From positions 1 to 64,000 of the forward strand of contig NZ_QHJG01000021.1 of assembly GCF_003184185.1 (NCBI RefSeq): DNA of 64,000 nt. The letters run 5' to 3'. Below the pieces are notes generated by a model, which was not told the origin of the DNA, did not search any database, and was given only the letters and a program-made list of their open reading frames with translations. This DNA comes from Legionella qingyii. Its GTDB lineage: Bacteria; Pseudomonadota; Gammaproteobacteria; Legionellales; Legionellaceae. Position 1 is the first letter of the stretch. Each line of letters begins with the position of its first letter. Shown here piece after piece: positions 47,327-57,511 of this stretch. Both the position numbers and the translations under genes were made by a program.

Positions 47327-48724
47327 ATGACAACCCTGGTTCCTTTATTTTATCTCTTATCTGCTGTGTGTTTCATACTGGCGCTAAAAGGCTTGGCAAG
47401 CCCTGCGTCTGCAAGACGAGGAAATCTGTTAGGAATTGCCGGTATGATCCTTGCGGTAGGTTCAACCTTGATGATGTCAACGACTTATCATCAGCCCTTA
47501 CTCATTAGCTTAATGATTGCAGGAGGCATCATTGGAACTTATATTGCCTTAAAAATTAATATGACTGCAATCCCACAACTTGTCGCGGCATTTCACTCAT
47601 TGGTAGGGATGGCAGCAGTTTTAGTTGCTTTTTGTGCTTTTCTCTCCCCTACTTCATTTCATATTGGCGTCCCAGGCGCAATTGCTAAAGCAAGCCTTAT
47701 CGAAATGAGTCTTGGCTTGATTATAGGAGCCATTACTTTTTCAGGTTCCGTGATCGCCTTTCTCAAATTGCAAGGAATTATGTCGGGCAAACCTATCAAA
47801 CTCATAGGCCATAATGCAATTAATCTTATTATGGCATTAGCAATCCTTGTTTTATTGGTTTTGTTTTTTATTAACCAAACCCTCATGCTTTTTAGTATCA
47901 TGGCCAGTTTTGCTTTTATAATTGGCGTATTGCTCATTATTCCTATTGGTGGCGCAGACATGCCAGTAGTTATATCAATGCTTAACTCGTATTCTGGATG
48001 GGCTGCAGCAGGTATCGGGTTTACACTCAGTAATCATTTACTTGTTATTACAGGTGCGCTGGTGGGTGCGAGTGGGGCTATTCTGAGCTACATCATGTGT
48101 GTTGGAATGAACCGTTCCATTTTTAATGTAATTTTTGGCGGTATCCAATCATCAGCAGCTAATTCGCAAACTAACACAACAAATGAGTCACGTACTGTAC
48201 GTCAAGGTAATGGTGAAGATGCAGCATTCCTCTTAAGTAATGCTAAAGATGTCATCATTGTTCCTGGATATGGAATGGCAGTAGCGCATGCGCAACATGC
48301 AGTCAAAGAATTGGTTGATGCTCTAGAACACCGCAATATAAAAGTTCGCTTTGCAATTCATCCTGTCGCCGGTCGCATGCCTGGCCACATGAATGTATTA
48401 CTTGCAGAAGCCAATATTCCCTATGATAGAGTTTTTGAACAAAGCGAAATTAACCGTGATTTTGCAAGCTGTGACGTTGCTTATGTAATTGGGGCAAATG
48501 ATATAACGAACCCTGCAGCAAAAACAGATCCTGGCTCACCAATTTATGGTATGCCCGTTTTAGAAGTAGAAAAAGCCAGAAACGTATTGTTTGTTAAACG
48601 AAGTTTGGCACCAGGCTATGCCGGTGTGGAAAATGAACTGTTTTATCATGATAATACGTACATGCTTTTTGGCGATGCAAAAGCAATGACTGAATCCATT
48701 GCTAAAGCCCTGGAAACCTTATAA
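47327..48724 (+). CDS. pntB: NAD(P) transhydrogenase beta subunit
   Basis: Membrane and NADP(H)-binding subunit (domains II and III). About eight or nine N-terminal helices, then the NADP-binding domain with [36 protein letters not shown] and [16 protein letters not shown]. 465 residues is standard. ATG 47327 has taagga 9 nt upstream. Confidence 0.93.
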   Translation: MTTLVPLFYLLSAVCFILALKGLASPASARRGNLLGIAGMILAVGSTLMMSTTYHQPLLISLMIAGGIIGTYIALKINMTAIPQLVAAFHSLVGMAAVLVAFCAFLSPTSFHIGVPGAIAKASLIEMSLGLIIGAITFSGSVIAFLKLQGIMSGKPIKLIGHNAINLIMALAILVLLVLFFINQTLMLFSIMASFAFIIGVLLIIPIGGADMPVVISMLNSYSGWAAAGIGFTLSNHLLVITGALVGASGAILSYIMCVGMNRSIFNVIFGGIQSSAANSQTNTTNESRTVRQGNGEDAAFLLSNAKDVIIVPGYGMAVAHAQHAVKELVDALEHRNIKVRFAIHPVAGRMPGHMNVLLAEANIPYDRVFEQSEINRDFASCDVAYVIGANDITNPAAKTDPGSPIYGMPVLEVEKARNVLFVKRSLAPGYAGVENELFYHDNTYMLFGDAKAMTESIAKALETL

Positions 48725-48747
48725 ACCACATATAAAATAATAACCTG

Positions 48748-48774
48748 GGGGGGCAAACGTAGACTTAGCCCCCC
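48748..48774 (+). terminator. Probable terminator of the pnt operon
   Basis: 7-bp GC stem ggggggc with gcccccc and 13-nt loop, followed by tccttt. It lies 24 nt after the pntB stop. Confidence 0.6.
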
Positions 48775-48888
48775 TCCTTTCATGCCCCGGTTCTCAGCCA
48801 CTCCCTTGTGCCTCAACAAGATATTAATTTGCCATACCAATAAAATAAATGTATCTTAACTCGGTTATTATCATTGTGGAGTTATATA

Positions 48889-49272
48889 ATGTTACGAAAA
48901 TTTGGACTTGGCTTACTGTGTATTGCCGCATCTATAAGTACAAGCGCGTATTCTACGGAAAGTCATTTGCTCCAACGAGGAGTTACGATTGAATATGAAT
49001 TACCTAGCAATGATCCGCAAATATTTCTTAATTACCTTTTCTGGCCAGTAGAAGCCAATTGTAAAATCGCTACCGAAGATGAAGGGAATGAACTTTTAGT
49101 TGTAGCATTAGCTAAAAAAGGAAAAGTTAATGACATCAGCTTGTCTGCAGGAGAATCGTTACGAATCACTGTTCATCCAGGTGAAAATCTTAAGTTAAGC
49201 GCTGAATCTGGAGCAAAAGTTGAAATTACCAATTTCGGTGCGCACACTGTAAAAGCAACGTGCACTGCTTAA
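48889..49272 (+). CDS. Small exported protein
   Basis: From ATG 48889 (ggag 9 nt upstream) 127 residues: a Sec signal peptide ending about STSAYS at residue 22, then a beta-rich domain with two cysteines (ANCKIA and KATCTA at the very end) that may form a disulfide. No family recognised. Upstream frame to 48874 has no ribosome site. Confidence 0.65.
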   Translation: MLRKFGLGLLCIAASISTSAYSTESHLLQRGVTIEYELPSNDPQIFLNYLFWPVEANCKIATEDEGNELLVVALAKKGKVNDISLSAGESLRITVHPGENLKLSAESGAKVEITNFGAHTVKATCTA

Positions 49273-49321
49273 TAAACCTCTATTTTAGAAATAGCATTTT
49301 AAATTTGCTCTATCTTGCCTC

Positions 49322-49391
49322 GGTGCAGCGAAGCGAAATCCGAAAATTTTGATCGCTGCAAAGCCGAGTTTTTCTTCGTTGCACCAGGCTA
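49322..49391. repeat. Legionella-type dispersed palindrome
   Basis: ggtgcagcgaag (49322-49333) and cttcgttgcacc (49374-49385) form inverted arms with one mismatch, followed by aggctaca as in the other copies. Between convergent genes. Confidence 0.65.
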
Positions 49392-49410
49392 CAATAATAT
49401 TAGCTGCTCT

Positions 49411-50991
49411 CTAATGTTCCCGCGTTGCATGGAATTTAATTTTGGGATATCGCTCTTCAGCCATGGTCAAATTAACACGCGTCGGAGCAAGATACATTAA
49501 GGCATCACTTCCATCCAAAGCCAAATAGTCATATGCTTTTGTTCGAAATTCACTCATTGCCTTATCATCATCAGAATAAACCCAACGAGCACAGGAAACA
49601 TTTACTGTTTCATAAATACAATCTACTTTATATTCATGTTTCAAACGATGCGCTACGACATCAAACTGTAACACACCAACCGCACCCAAGATTAATTGGT
49701 TGCTATTTAATGGCCTGAATACCTGAGTCGCGCCTTCTTCAGATAATTCAATTAAACCTTTTAATAAAGCCTTACTCTTTAATGGATCTTTTAAGCGTAC
49801 CAATCGAAACAACTCAGGAGCAAAATTGGGAATACCCGTAAATTTTAATTGTTCACCTTGAGTAAAAGTGTCCCCTATTCGAATTGTTCCATGATTATGT
49901 AAACCAATAATATCGCCAGATAAAGCAATTTCTGTGTGTGAACGATCACCAGCCATAAAGGTTAACGCATTAGAAATTTGCACTTCTTTGCCAATACGCA
50001 GGTGGTTGATTTTCATTCCTTTCCTGTAGGCTCCTGAACAGATGCGCAAAAAAGCAATCCGGTCTCTATGCTTTGGATCCATATTAGCCTGGATTTTAAA
50101 CACAAACCCAGTAAAGTTCTCCTCATCTGCTGATACAGTCCTCTCTTGAGCTGTTCGAGGTTGTGGACCTGGAGCATAACGCACATAATCATCCAGTAAC
50201 TCTTTGATTCCAAAATTATTAATTGCAGAACCAAAATAAACCGGTGTCATTTTTCCCGCTAAATAATCCTGCAAATTAAATTCATGGGAAGCGCCCTTAA
50301 CTAACTCAATTTCATCGCGCAACTCCTGAGCACTATCACCTAATAGTTCATCCAGTTGCGGATTATCCAGTCCTTTAATTTGCATCGCATCTTGCTTTTG
50401 TGCATTCTTACCAGGCTGATATAAATAAACTGTATCTTCATAACGATGATAAATACCTTTAAAGCGCTTTCCCATACCTACAGGCCAGGTAACCGGAGCA
50501 CATTGAATGCCTAAAACTGATTCAACCTCATCAAGTAAATCAATGGGGTCACGGCCTTCACGATCCAGCTTATTAATAAAGGTCATAATTGGCGTATCAC
50601 GCAGACGACATACTTCCATCAATTTAACGGTTCGATCTTCTACTCCTTTAGCAACGTCAATAACCATTAACGCCGAATCCACTGCCGTCAAGGTACGATA
50701 GGTGTCTTCAGAAAAGTCCTCATGCCCTGGGGTATCTAACAAATTCATGACATGCTGATTATGAACAAACTGCATCACTGAAGTAGTAATAGAAATACCG
50801 CGTTCTTTTTCCATTTCCATCCAATCTGAAGTCGCATGTCGATCGGCTTTACGTCCTTTAACAGTTCCTGCCAATTGAATTGCACCTCCGAATAACAGTA
50901 ATTTCTCGGTTACGGTTGTTTTACCTGCGTCAGGGTGAGAAATAATCGCGAAGGTTCGTCTTGTATTAAAATCCTGATAAAAATCGGACAT
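49411..50991 (-). CDS. prfC: Peptide chain release factor 3
   Basis: GTPase that removes RF1/RF2 from the ribosome after termination. The G1 motif [15 protein letters not shown], the switch segment [21 protein letters not shown]3 [12 protein letters not shown] and G4 NKLD are intact. 526 residues is standard. Single gene, start ATG 50991. Confidence 0.96.
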   Translation of the reverse strand: MSDFYQDFNTRRTFAIISHPDAGKTTVTEKLLLFGGAIQLAGTVKGRKADRHATSDWMEMEKERGISITTSVMQFVHNQHVMNLLDTPGHEDFSEDTYRTLTAVDSALMVIDVAKGVEDRTVKLMEVCRLRDTPIMTFINKLDREGRDPIDLLDEVESVLGIQCAPVTWPVGMGKRFKGIYHRYEDTVYLYQPGKNAQKQDAMQIKGLDNPQLDELLGDSAQELRDEIELVKGASHEFNLQDYLAGKMTPVYFGSAINNFGIKELLDDYVRYAPGPQPRTAQERTVSADEENFTGFVFKIQANMDPKHRDRIAFLRICSGAYRKGMKINHLRIGKEVQISNALTFMAGDRSHTEIALSGDIIGLHNHGTIRIGDTFTQGEQLKFTGIPNFAPELFRLVRLKDPLKSKALLKGLIELSEEGATQVFRPLNSNQLILGAVGVLQFDVVAHRLKHEYKVDCIYETVNVSCARWVYSDDDKAMSEFRTKAYDYLALDGSDALMYLAPTRVNLTMAEERYPKIKFHATREH

Positions 50992-51208
50992 GAAGCTCTC
51001 TAAATAAATATAAAGTTATCGTATGTAGTGAATTTTAAGACATTCCCGAACAAATACAAGACGAAGCCATTGTTTATCAGGCAAACAATGGCTCAAAAGC
51101 TGATTAAAATAGTCTTTATATCTCAAAAACGTTATGATTAAAAAAAGAATTTATAAAAAATCAGCGTAACTGCACTAAATACAGATCGTAGAGGAGAAAT
51201 TGCTCATT

Positions 51209-51769
51209 ATGAAACGTTGTACGTGGGTTGGAATTGGTAAACCTCATTATGAACAGTACCATGATATGGAATGGGGTATTCCTGTACATGATGATCATAA
51301 GCACTTCGAAATGCTCTTACTGGAAGGAGCACAAGCAGGATTGAGCTGGGAGACAATACTCAAACGTCGTGAGGGCTACCGCAAGGCATTCAAACAATTT
51401 GATCCAAATGCTGTTGCAAAGATGGCTGATGAGGAATTAAATACCTTGCTGACTGATTCAGGAATTATTCGTAATCGTCTTAAGATATTCTCAGCTCGCA
51501 AAAATGCCTTAGTATTTCTAAAAATTGCACAGGAATTTGGATCCTTTGACAATTATGTCTGGGGATTTGTGAATGGAACTCCTAAAATAAATTATCCTAA
51601 AACGCTCCAAGAAGTCCCTGCGAGTACAACAGAATCAGATGCCTTATCTAAAGATTTGAAAAAAAGAGGAATGAGTTTTGTCGGTTCAACAATCATGTAT
51701 GCTTATATGCAAGCAGTTGGTATGGTCGATGATCATTTAGTGGATTGTTTTTGTAAAAACAGAACATGA
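51209..51769 (+). CDS. tag: DNA-3-methyladenine glycosylase I
   Basis: Removes 3-methyladenine from alkylated DNA. KRCTWVG at the start and HLVDCFC at the end supply the zinc-binding residues, and LEGAQAGLSWETILKRR contains the catalytic Glu. I start at ATG 51209, matching the known MERCxW start; TTG 51200 is only 3 nt from gaggag. 186 residues is the family norm. Confidence 0.93.
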   Translation: MKRCTWVGIGKPHYEQYHDMEWGIPVHDDHKHFEMLLLEGAQAGLSWETILKRREGYRKAFKQFDPNAVAKMADEELNTLLTDSGIIRNRLKIFSARKNALVFLKIAQEFGSFDNYVWGFVNGTPKINYPKTLQEVPASTTESDALSKDLKKRGMSFVGSTIMYAYMQAVGMVDDHLVDCFCKNRT

Positions 51770-51879
51770 AATGCCTAACCTAGATTCCGCTGCGTAGGCT
51801 TGGGATTTCAGATATACCTCACATCTGTTACGGAACTTAGGCTAATCATTTATTTATTAGAGACTGCTATCCCGAACGA

Positions 51880-52728
51880 TTAAGCAGTTTCTTGCTTCTT
51901 AAGTTCTGTGTAAAAATCCTCTGCCTTTTGTTCAATATATTTTTTGCAGCCCTCGGGATCAACAAAGGGATTTTTTTTACCTTTTCGCAATAATGTATAT
52001 TTTTTCTTCAGCTCAAACATTCCGGCATGGGCTCCCAGAAAAATATCACAACGCAGTGATTCCAGTACCTTTATGGAGTGCTTATAATCATCGGCAATTT
52101 TTGGATAAGTTATATTATCAACCAGTTTATACCCAGGATTTACGCCAATACTTCCTATAATTACAGCCTGATATTGCTTGCCATGATCTTTTAGTTTCAT
52201 TGTCCAGGTGGTACAGCCTTTAGTGTGTCCAGGAGTCAGATGAGCGGTTAATACAGTCCCTCCTAATTCCACCCCTTCTCCGTCGTGAAGAACCTTATCC
52301 ACAGTACTTTGAGTAAAATAAGTGCTGGAATCATTGGCATAATGAAAATCAGATTTACCGCCAGACAGGATCACAGAAACATCCTCGTCCATGACCATAT
52401 ATTTTGCTTTTGTTTGTTGCTTAATTAATTCGCTACCGGCAGCATGATCAAAATGAGCATGACTAATCAGCAAAATTTTAGTATCACTGAATTTAAAACC
52501 TAGTTTTTCTATACTGGCTTTAATCATGGGAACATTAGCCTCAAGATCACTATTGATCAAAATGTTCCCTCTCGGTGTGACAATCAAGTAACTTGCCAGA
52601 TCATCAGTACCTACATAGTACAAGTTTCCCGCAATACGAAATGGAGGAAACGGATTTGGCAGTGGATATGCAAAGCTTGAATGGTTCAATACCATCATCA
52701 ATGCGGTTAGACATAATACTTTTTTCAT
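51880..52728 (-). CDS. blaFEZ: FEZ-type subclass B3 metallo-beta-lactamase
   Basis: Zinc-dependent beta-lactamase that hydrolyses penicillins, cephalosporins and carbapenems in the periplasm. Zinc ligands are complete: HAHFDH (His90, His92, Asp94, His95), PGHT (His168) and GAHAG (His234), numbered from ATG 52728. The signal peptide ends near residue 19-20 and the mature protein begins YPLPNPFPPF. From memory the sequence matches FEZ-1 of L. gormanii almost throughout, with scattered changes (for example GAHAG for GSHAG). 282 residues. The frame extends upstream to 52809 but that part is not needed. No mobile element flanks it, so it is probably a resident chromosomal gene. Confidence 0.93.
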   Translation of the reverse strand: MKKVLCLTALMMVLNHSSFAYPLPNPFPPFRIAGNLYYVGTDDLASYLIVTPRGNILINSDLEANVPMIKASIEKLGFKFSDTKILLISHAHFDHAAGSELIKQQTKAKYMVMDEDVSVILSGGKSDFHYANDSSTYFTQSTVDKVLHDGEGVELGGTVLTAHLTPGHTKGCTTWTMKLKDHGKQYQAVIIGSIGVNPGYKLVDNITYPKIADDYKHSIKVLESLRCDIFLGAHAGMFELKKKYTLLRKGKKNPFVDPEGCKKYIEQKAEDFYTELKKQETA

Positions 52729-52931
52729 GATACTAAAACCTAATGAGAATCCAGCAAGACACCTGGCAAGATAATACTTCATTACGAAGAAACAGGATAC
52801 GCTCATCAAGGGCCTCAGTTGACAAGTAATTTTTAATTAGTTTAGACTTTTCCGGAAGTAACTTTCCCAGAATATTAATCTAAAATTTAATAATTATATC
52901 AAAAACTTAATTCGTTATTAAAAGGACTTAA

Positions 52932-53882
52932 ATGAAAAAAATTATATGCTTTGTGGCGTTGTTTGCTTCATATTCTTCTTTTGTCTATGCAAATTATTTA
53001 GGAAATCTCAATAATTCAGCTATAGTTATTAATTCTTGCAGGTACACTAAAACCAATCATCCTTTAGACGTTTCAATACTCAACAAAGGTTACTTTGTGC
53101 TAAAACGCGGAAAAGGAAATGATCTGTATTATACCCGATATGGTTCTTTTGTTCTTGATTCAGAAGCCTATTTGGTTACTCAAACTGGAGAATATGTACA
53201 AGGCATTGATCCGGAGAGTCCTTTCGGTTCTTTAAGTAAAATTCAAGTCAATATGGAAGATTCGCGTGTTCATGCAACTGATATGATCCAAGTACAATTG
53301 AACCTTGATGCATCAAGCTCAATAAACCAAGACTATTATATCTCCGCCTCTGCTTATGACTCTATTGGCAGCTCACATGAGTTAAAAGCACATCTTAGAA
53401 AGTTAGATTTTAATTCGTGGCAAACGGATGTCACCATAGATACGATGAATATCGCAACTGGCAAATTAATTTTCAATCCCGAAGGTAAACTCATTGAGCA
53501 AGCGGGCCTTAAGGATATGGAATGGATTACGGAACAAGGGATGCAAAAAATTACCATTGATTTTGAAGGCTCTACACAACATGCAACTCCTTTTCAAGTT
53601 AGCTCATTATATGGAAATGGATACCCTCCAGGCTATATTACCAGTATCTATATTACTCCTGATGGTAATCTTTATGTAATTTATTCAAACGGCTTCCAAA
53701 ACAAATTACCTCTAAATATCGCTATCGCACTATTTGATAATCCTAAAAAGCTGGATGAAATTATAGATAATTTATTTGTTGCAACGAAGTACTCTGGCCC
53801 TGGTGATATTCAACCTGCCTATGGATATGGCGCATTTTTAAATGGATATCTCGAAGAAGAAAGTTGTCTGTTTAAAAATTAA
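52932..53882 (+). CDS. Secreted FlgE-like protein lacking hook polymerisation ends
   Basis: 316 residues. A Sec signal peptide (MKKIICFVALFASYSSFVYA) replaces the usual flagellin-like D0 start. The body resembles flagellar hook protein FlgE: LNKGYFVLKR, YYTRYGSFVLDSEAYLVT, YVQGIDPESPFG, then TPFQVSSLYGNGYPPGYI, LYVIYSNG and IALFDNPKKLD. It ends just after GYLEEES, where FlgE would begin its C-terminal D0 helix. With both D0 ends gone it should not polymerise into a hook, and a signal peptide implies Sec export rather than flagellar export. No flagellar genes are near. Role unknown; a repurposed hook domain on the cell surface or secreted is my inference. Confidence 0.72.
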   Translation: MKKIICFVALFASYSSFVYANYLGNLNNSAIVINSCRYTKTNHPLDVSILNKGYFVLKRGKGNDLYYTRYGSFVLDSEAYLVTQTGEYVQGIDPESPFGSLSKIQVNMEDSRVHATDMIQVQLNLDASSSINQDYYISASAYDSIGSSHELKAHLRKLDFNSWQTDVTIDTMNIATGKLIFNPEGKLIEQAGLKDMEWITEQGMQKITIDFEGSTQHATPFQVSSLYGNGYPPGYITSIYITPDGNLYVIYSNGFQNKLPLNIAIALFDNPKKLDEIIDNLFVATKYSGPGDIQPAYGYGAFLNGYLEEESCLFKN

Positions 53883-53948
53883 AGAAGGAGTTGAATACAT
53901 CATTTTTCTAACTAAAAACTGCGCTCAGCTTATAACAAAACATTTTCA

Positions 53949-53981
53949 TGCAGAAGTGTTTTTGCTCCATACACTTCTGCA
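53949..53981. terminator. Bidirectional terminator hairpin
   Basis: Perfect 11-bp stem tgcagaagtgt with acacttctgca and 11-nt loop starting with Ts, between convergent genes. Confidence 0.6.
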
Positions 53982-53991
53982 CATGAATTCA

Positions 53992-54843
53992 TTAATGACG
54001 TTCATACAATTTTGATGCGTGAAAATTTAAATGATCCTCGATAAAACTTGCGATAAAATAATAACTATGATCATATCCTTCATGCATACGCAAATTAAGC
54101 GCAACCTGAGCTTGCGAACATGCTGCCTGAAATAATTCAGGTTTGAGTTGCTCTTTCAAATAAGGATCCTGAATACCTTGATCGATTAAAATGCACTGAT
54201 GAGGCCATCCCCTCTCCATGATGAGTTCGCAAGCATCATACTCCTTCCATTGTTTCTTGTCTGTCCCCAAATAACCAGTAAACACTTTTTGCCCCCATTG
54301 GCATTGAGATGGCGCACAAATAGGTGAAAATGCAGAAACAGAGCGATATTGCTCGGGATTTTTCAATGCCAAAGTAAGCGCCCCATGCCCTCCCATTGAA
54401 TGGCCAAAGATACCGCAAGCGTGATGATTCAGCGGAGCATGTTGCAAAAGCAAATCTGGCAATTCCTCATGTACATAAGTGGCCATATTATAATACTTTG
54501 ACCAGGGTGCTTGCGTGGCATCCAGGTAGAATCCAGCACCAATACCAAAATCATAACTATCCCGATCCCCTGGCAAATTAATTCCTCGAGGGCTCGTATC
54601 GGGTACAACAAGTGCTATACCTAAATGAGCAGCGATGCGTTGTGCCCCAGCTTTAGTAATAAAATTTTGCTCCGTGCAGGTTAATCCTGAAAGCCAATAT
54701 AGGACAGGGACGCTTTGTTGCTGCGCGTGAGGAGGCAAAAAAAGGCCAAAACGCATAGTACAATGGGTTACTTTGGATTGGTGGGTGTATACTCGTTGAA
54801 TACCATCAAAACAATAATGTTCTTCAATAAGTTCAAGAGTCAT
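53992..54843 (-). CDS. fghA: S-formylglutathione hydrolase
   Basis: Esterase of the glutathione-dependent formaldehyde pathway, releasing formate. Esterase D-type alpha/beta hydrolase with WLSGLTCTEQNF and nucleophile GHSMGGHGAL; the His lies in EGYDHSYYF. 283 residues is standard. It starts 6 bp after the preceding dehydrogenase gene, with which it forms a two-step pathway. Confidence 0.93.
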   Translation of the reverse strand: MTLELIEEHYCFDGIQRVYTHQSKVTHCTMRFGLFLPPHAQQQSVPVLYWLSGLTCTEQNFITKAGAQRIAAHLGIALVVPDTSPRGINLPGDRDSYDFGIGAGFYLDATQAPWSKYYNMATYVHEELPDLLLQHAPLNHHACGIFGHSMGGHGALTLALKNPEQYRSVSAFSPICAPSQCQWGQKVFTGYLGTDKKQWKEYDACELIMERGWPHQCILIDQGIQDPYLKEQLKPELFQAACSQAQVALNLRMHEGYDHSYYFIASFIEDHLNFHASKLYERH

Positions 54844-54849
54844 ATAGTT

Positions 54850-55965
54850 TTATCCCTCATAAGTCAGCACTGTACGAATTGATTGTCCTTGCTTCATTAG
54901 GTTAAAGGAGTGATTTATCTGTTCAAAAGGCAGAACATGAGTAATTAAATCATCAATATTGATTTTCCCATCCATATACCAATCAACAATTTTTGGTACA
55001 TCAGTACGCCCACGTGCTCCGCCAAATGCCGAGCCCTTCCAAACTCGACCAGTGACCAATTGGAATGGTCTGGTGGATATCTCCTTTCCTGCACCTGCAA
55101 CACCAACTATGGTACAAACGCCCCATCCTTTATGACAACATTCCAATGCCTGACGCATTAATTTTACATCACCAACACATTCAAAACTGTAATCGGCTCC
55201 TCCTTTGGTCAGTCCAACAAGATATGCGACCAAGTCATTATCCACTTCCAGAGGATTAACAAAGTCAGTCATTCCCATTTTTTCAGCCAAAGCTCGTCGA
55301 TCTGGATTAATATCGACACCTACGATCTGATCTGCACCAACCATACGAGCAGCCTGTATTACATTAAGACCTATGCCGCCTAAGCCAAAAACAACAACAC
55401 GGGAACCTGGGGTTACTTTTGCAGTATAAATTACCGCCCCTACACCTGTAGTAACGCCACAGCCGATATAACATACTTTTTCAAAAGGAGCATCCTCACG
55501 AATTTTCGCAACAGCAATTTCAGGTAATACAATATAATTAGCAAAAGTTGATGTCCCCATATAATGGAAAATCTTTTCCCCATTAAGGCTGAAACGACTT
55601 GTTCCATCAGGCATCACCCCCTGACCTTGTGTTGCTCGAATTGCCTGACAAAGATTAGTTTTCTGGGAAAGACAATAGTCACACTGACGACATTCTGGTG
55701 TATACAAAGGAATTACATGATCACCTGGTTTGAGTGAGGTTACTTCTGGGCCAACATCGACAACAATACCAGCACCTTCATGTCCTAAAATAACTGGGAA
55801 CATACCTTCAGGATCATCGCCAGATAATGTAAATGAATCTGTATGACAAACCCCTGTGGCCTTAATTTCAACAAGTACTTCTCCTTTTTTGGGGCCTTCC
55901 AAATCAACTGTTTCTATCACTAACGGCTTCCCAGCCTCATATGCTATTGCTGCCTTGACTTGCAT
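54850..55965 (-). CDS. S-(hydroxymethyl)glutathione dehydrogenase (class III ADH)
   Basis: Zinc- and NAD-dependent dehydrogenase oxidising S-hydroxymethylglutathione, the formaldehyde adduct (FrmA/AdhC). Catalytic zinc site GVCHTDSF and GHEGAGIV, structural zinc site CRQCDYCLSQKTNLC, Rossmann motif VFGLGGIGLNV. ATG 55965 follows ggga by 6 nt; the TTG at 55968 is not preferred. 371 residues. Operon with fghA. It may also reduce S-nitrosoglutathione, helpful inside phagocytes, as known for the family. Confidence 0.93.
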   Translation of the reverse strand: MQVKAAIAYEAGKPLVIETVDLEGPKKGEVLVEIKATGVCHTDSFTLSGDDPEGMFPVILGHEGAGIVVDVGPEVTSLKPGDHVIPLYTPECRQCDYCLSQKTNLCQAIRATQGQGVMPDGTSRFSLNGEKIFHYMGTSTFANYIVLPEIAVAKIREDAPFEKVCYIGCGVTTGVGAVIYTAKVTPGSRVVVFGLGGIGLNVIQAARMVGADQIVGVDINPDRRALAEKMGMTDFVNPLEVDNDLVAYLVGLTKGGADYSFECVGDVKLMRQALECCHKGWGVCTIVGVAGAGKEISTRPFQLVTGRVWKGSAFGGARGRTDVPKIVDWYMDGKINIDDLITHVLPFEQINHSFNLMKQGQSIRTVLTYEG

Positions 55966-56194
55966 CAAATCTCCCTTTATAGAAAACTCACCTTCAAAGA
56001 TCGTAATTACTGAATCTATTGAAAAAATGCTCCCTGAATAAGATAATTTAAATGCAGATGACTACTTTAGCAATGAAAATTCAACATAAACTACACTTTA
56101 GTACTCATTTATTTCTTTCTAGTGTTATTTTATACTCATAGGTTAAACTAAAATTAAAAAGATTAAATAAAATTCAATTAATAGGTAACAGAGC

Positions 56195-57199
56195 ATGATC
56201 ATTCATAGTGAATTTAAGCCGCTTTGGTGGCTTACCAATAATCATGGACAGACTCTGTATCGAACTTTAACTCATCGAACAAATACCTCTATTGACTCTT
56301 ATGAACGTATGGAGTTACCTGATGGTGATTTTATTGATTTAGCCTGGAAAACTAATGGATTAGGCAACAATACTCCTTTAATTATCCTACTTCACGGATT
56401 AGGCGGTAATATCAATTCGGCTTATGTTTCGACTTTATTCGATGCATTCAATAAATCAGGTTATCGAGCAGTATTAATGAATTTTCGTGGCGCAAGTGGT
56501 GAACCCAATCGTCTACCACGCGCCTACTACGGAGGCGATACCGCAGATTTGGCTTATTTTCTCAATGTACTGAACGTTAGAGAACACTCAACCAAAAAAG
56601 CTGTAGTAGGTATTTCATTAGGCGGCAATATACTCCTCAAATGGTTAGGAGAAATCGGCTCTCAATCTCTAATTGACGCAGCTGTTGCGGTTTCTGTACC
56701 CTTTCAATTGGAGACGGTGGTTCAAAAGATAAATAAAGGATTTTCTCGTGTGTATCAAGCCAGTTTGTTAGAAAGATTACGTACTGTATTTTTACAAAAA
56801 TTGGATGTTATCAATTGCCAATTACCACTTTCCAAACAAAAATTGTATTCAATAAAAACCCTGCATGAATTTGACGAGCAAATAACTGCTCCATTACATG
56901 GATTTGCTAATGCAAAAGAGTATTATCAAAAATCCAATTCGAGACAGTACTTATCTCAAATCGCCACACCTACTTTAATTATTCATGCATTGGATGATCC
57001 TTTTATGACACCGGACGCCGTTCCAAAAGTTGATGAGTTATCTCCAGATATACTTTTAGAATTGAGCAAGCATGGAGGTCATGTAGGATTTATTGCTGAG
57101 AAAAAACAATTTTGGTTGGAGCAACGCATCCCTAATTTCTTAATGGATTATTTGGTAACGCCTTCTAATATACCTCAGTTCGCACAAATTAATTTATAA
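56195..57199 (+). CDS. YheT-like alpha/beta hydrolase
   Basis: 334-residue hydrolase of the YheT/ABHD family. LLHGLGGNINSAYV, MNFRGASGEPNRLPRAYYGG and the nucleophile elbow VGISLGGNILLKWLGE are typical; the Asp/His are likely in HALDDPFM and KHGGHVGFI. Substrate unknown, probably an ester or lipid. No signal peptide. Stands alone. Confidence 0.85.
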   Translation: MIIHSEFKPLWWLTNNHGQTLYRTLTHRTNTSIDSYERMELPDGDFIDLAWKTNGLGNNTPLIILLHGLGGNINSAYVSTLFDAFNKSGYRAVLMNFRGASGEPNRLPRAYYGGDTADLAYFLNVLNVREHSTKKAVVGISLGGNILLKWLGEIGSQSLIDAAVAVSVPFQLETVVQKINKGFSRVYQASLLERLRTVFLQKLDVINCQLPLSKQKLYSIKTLHEFDEQITAPLHGFANAKEYYQKSNSRQYLSQIATPTLIIHALDDPFMTPDAVPKVDELSPDILLELSKHGGHVGFIAEKKQFWLEQRIPNFLMDYLVTPSNIPQFAQINL

Positions 57200-57229
57200 C
57201 GACAACCGTAAACTCTAGGTATGCTTGGA

Positions 57230-57511
57230 TTACTTAAAAAGAGAAACCAATGTTTTTTTAAACGAGTTAAGTACGGCTAATTTCCCTATATCCACTATTT
57301 GCCGCATCACTTTACCACTCCATTGTTTTCGCTCAGCTCTCCAGCCTATAAAAAACGCGGAAATCAGCAGTATCAGGGGTGTTAGGTGATAGCGAGTTAT
57401 CGCACTGTCTGTAAAATATTTTTGGTGTTCAATCACCTTGCTTTTCTGAGACTTTAGCGTCTTACTCATTAATTCAATTTGCGCTATTATCTGCTTTCTC
57501 GAGTTTTTCAT
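57230..57511 (-). CDS. YqjK-like small membrane protein
   Basis: 93 residues from ATG 57511, with a basic N-terminal helix (MKNSRKQIIAQIELMSKTLK) and one membrane segment (TPLILLISAFFIGWRAE). Third gene of a cluster resembling the enterobacterial yqjD-yqjE-yqjK set, overlapping the previous gene by 38 bp. Assignment rests mostly on order, size and topology. Confidence 0.6.
   Translation of the reverse strand: MKNSRKQIIAQIELMSKTLKSQKSKVIEHQKYFTDSAITRYHLTPLILLISAFFIGWRAERKQWSGKVMRQIVDIGKLAVLNSFKKTLVSLFK

Noticed and set aside
51880..52728. Beta-lactamase gene as a recently acquired mobile resistance gene
   Set aside because: No IS, integron or repeat flanks it, base composition matches its neighbours, and FEZ-type enzymes are resident in Legionella.
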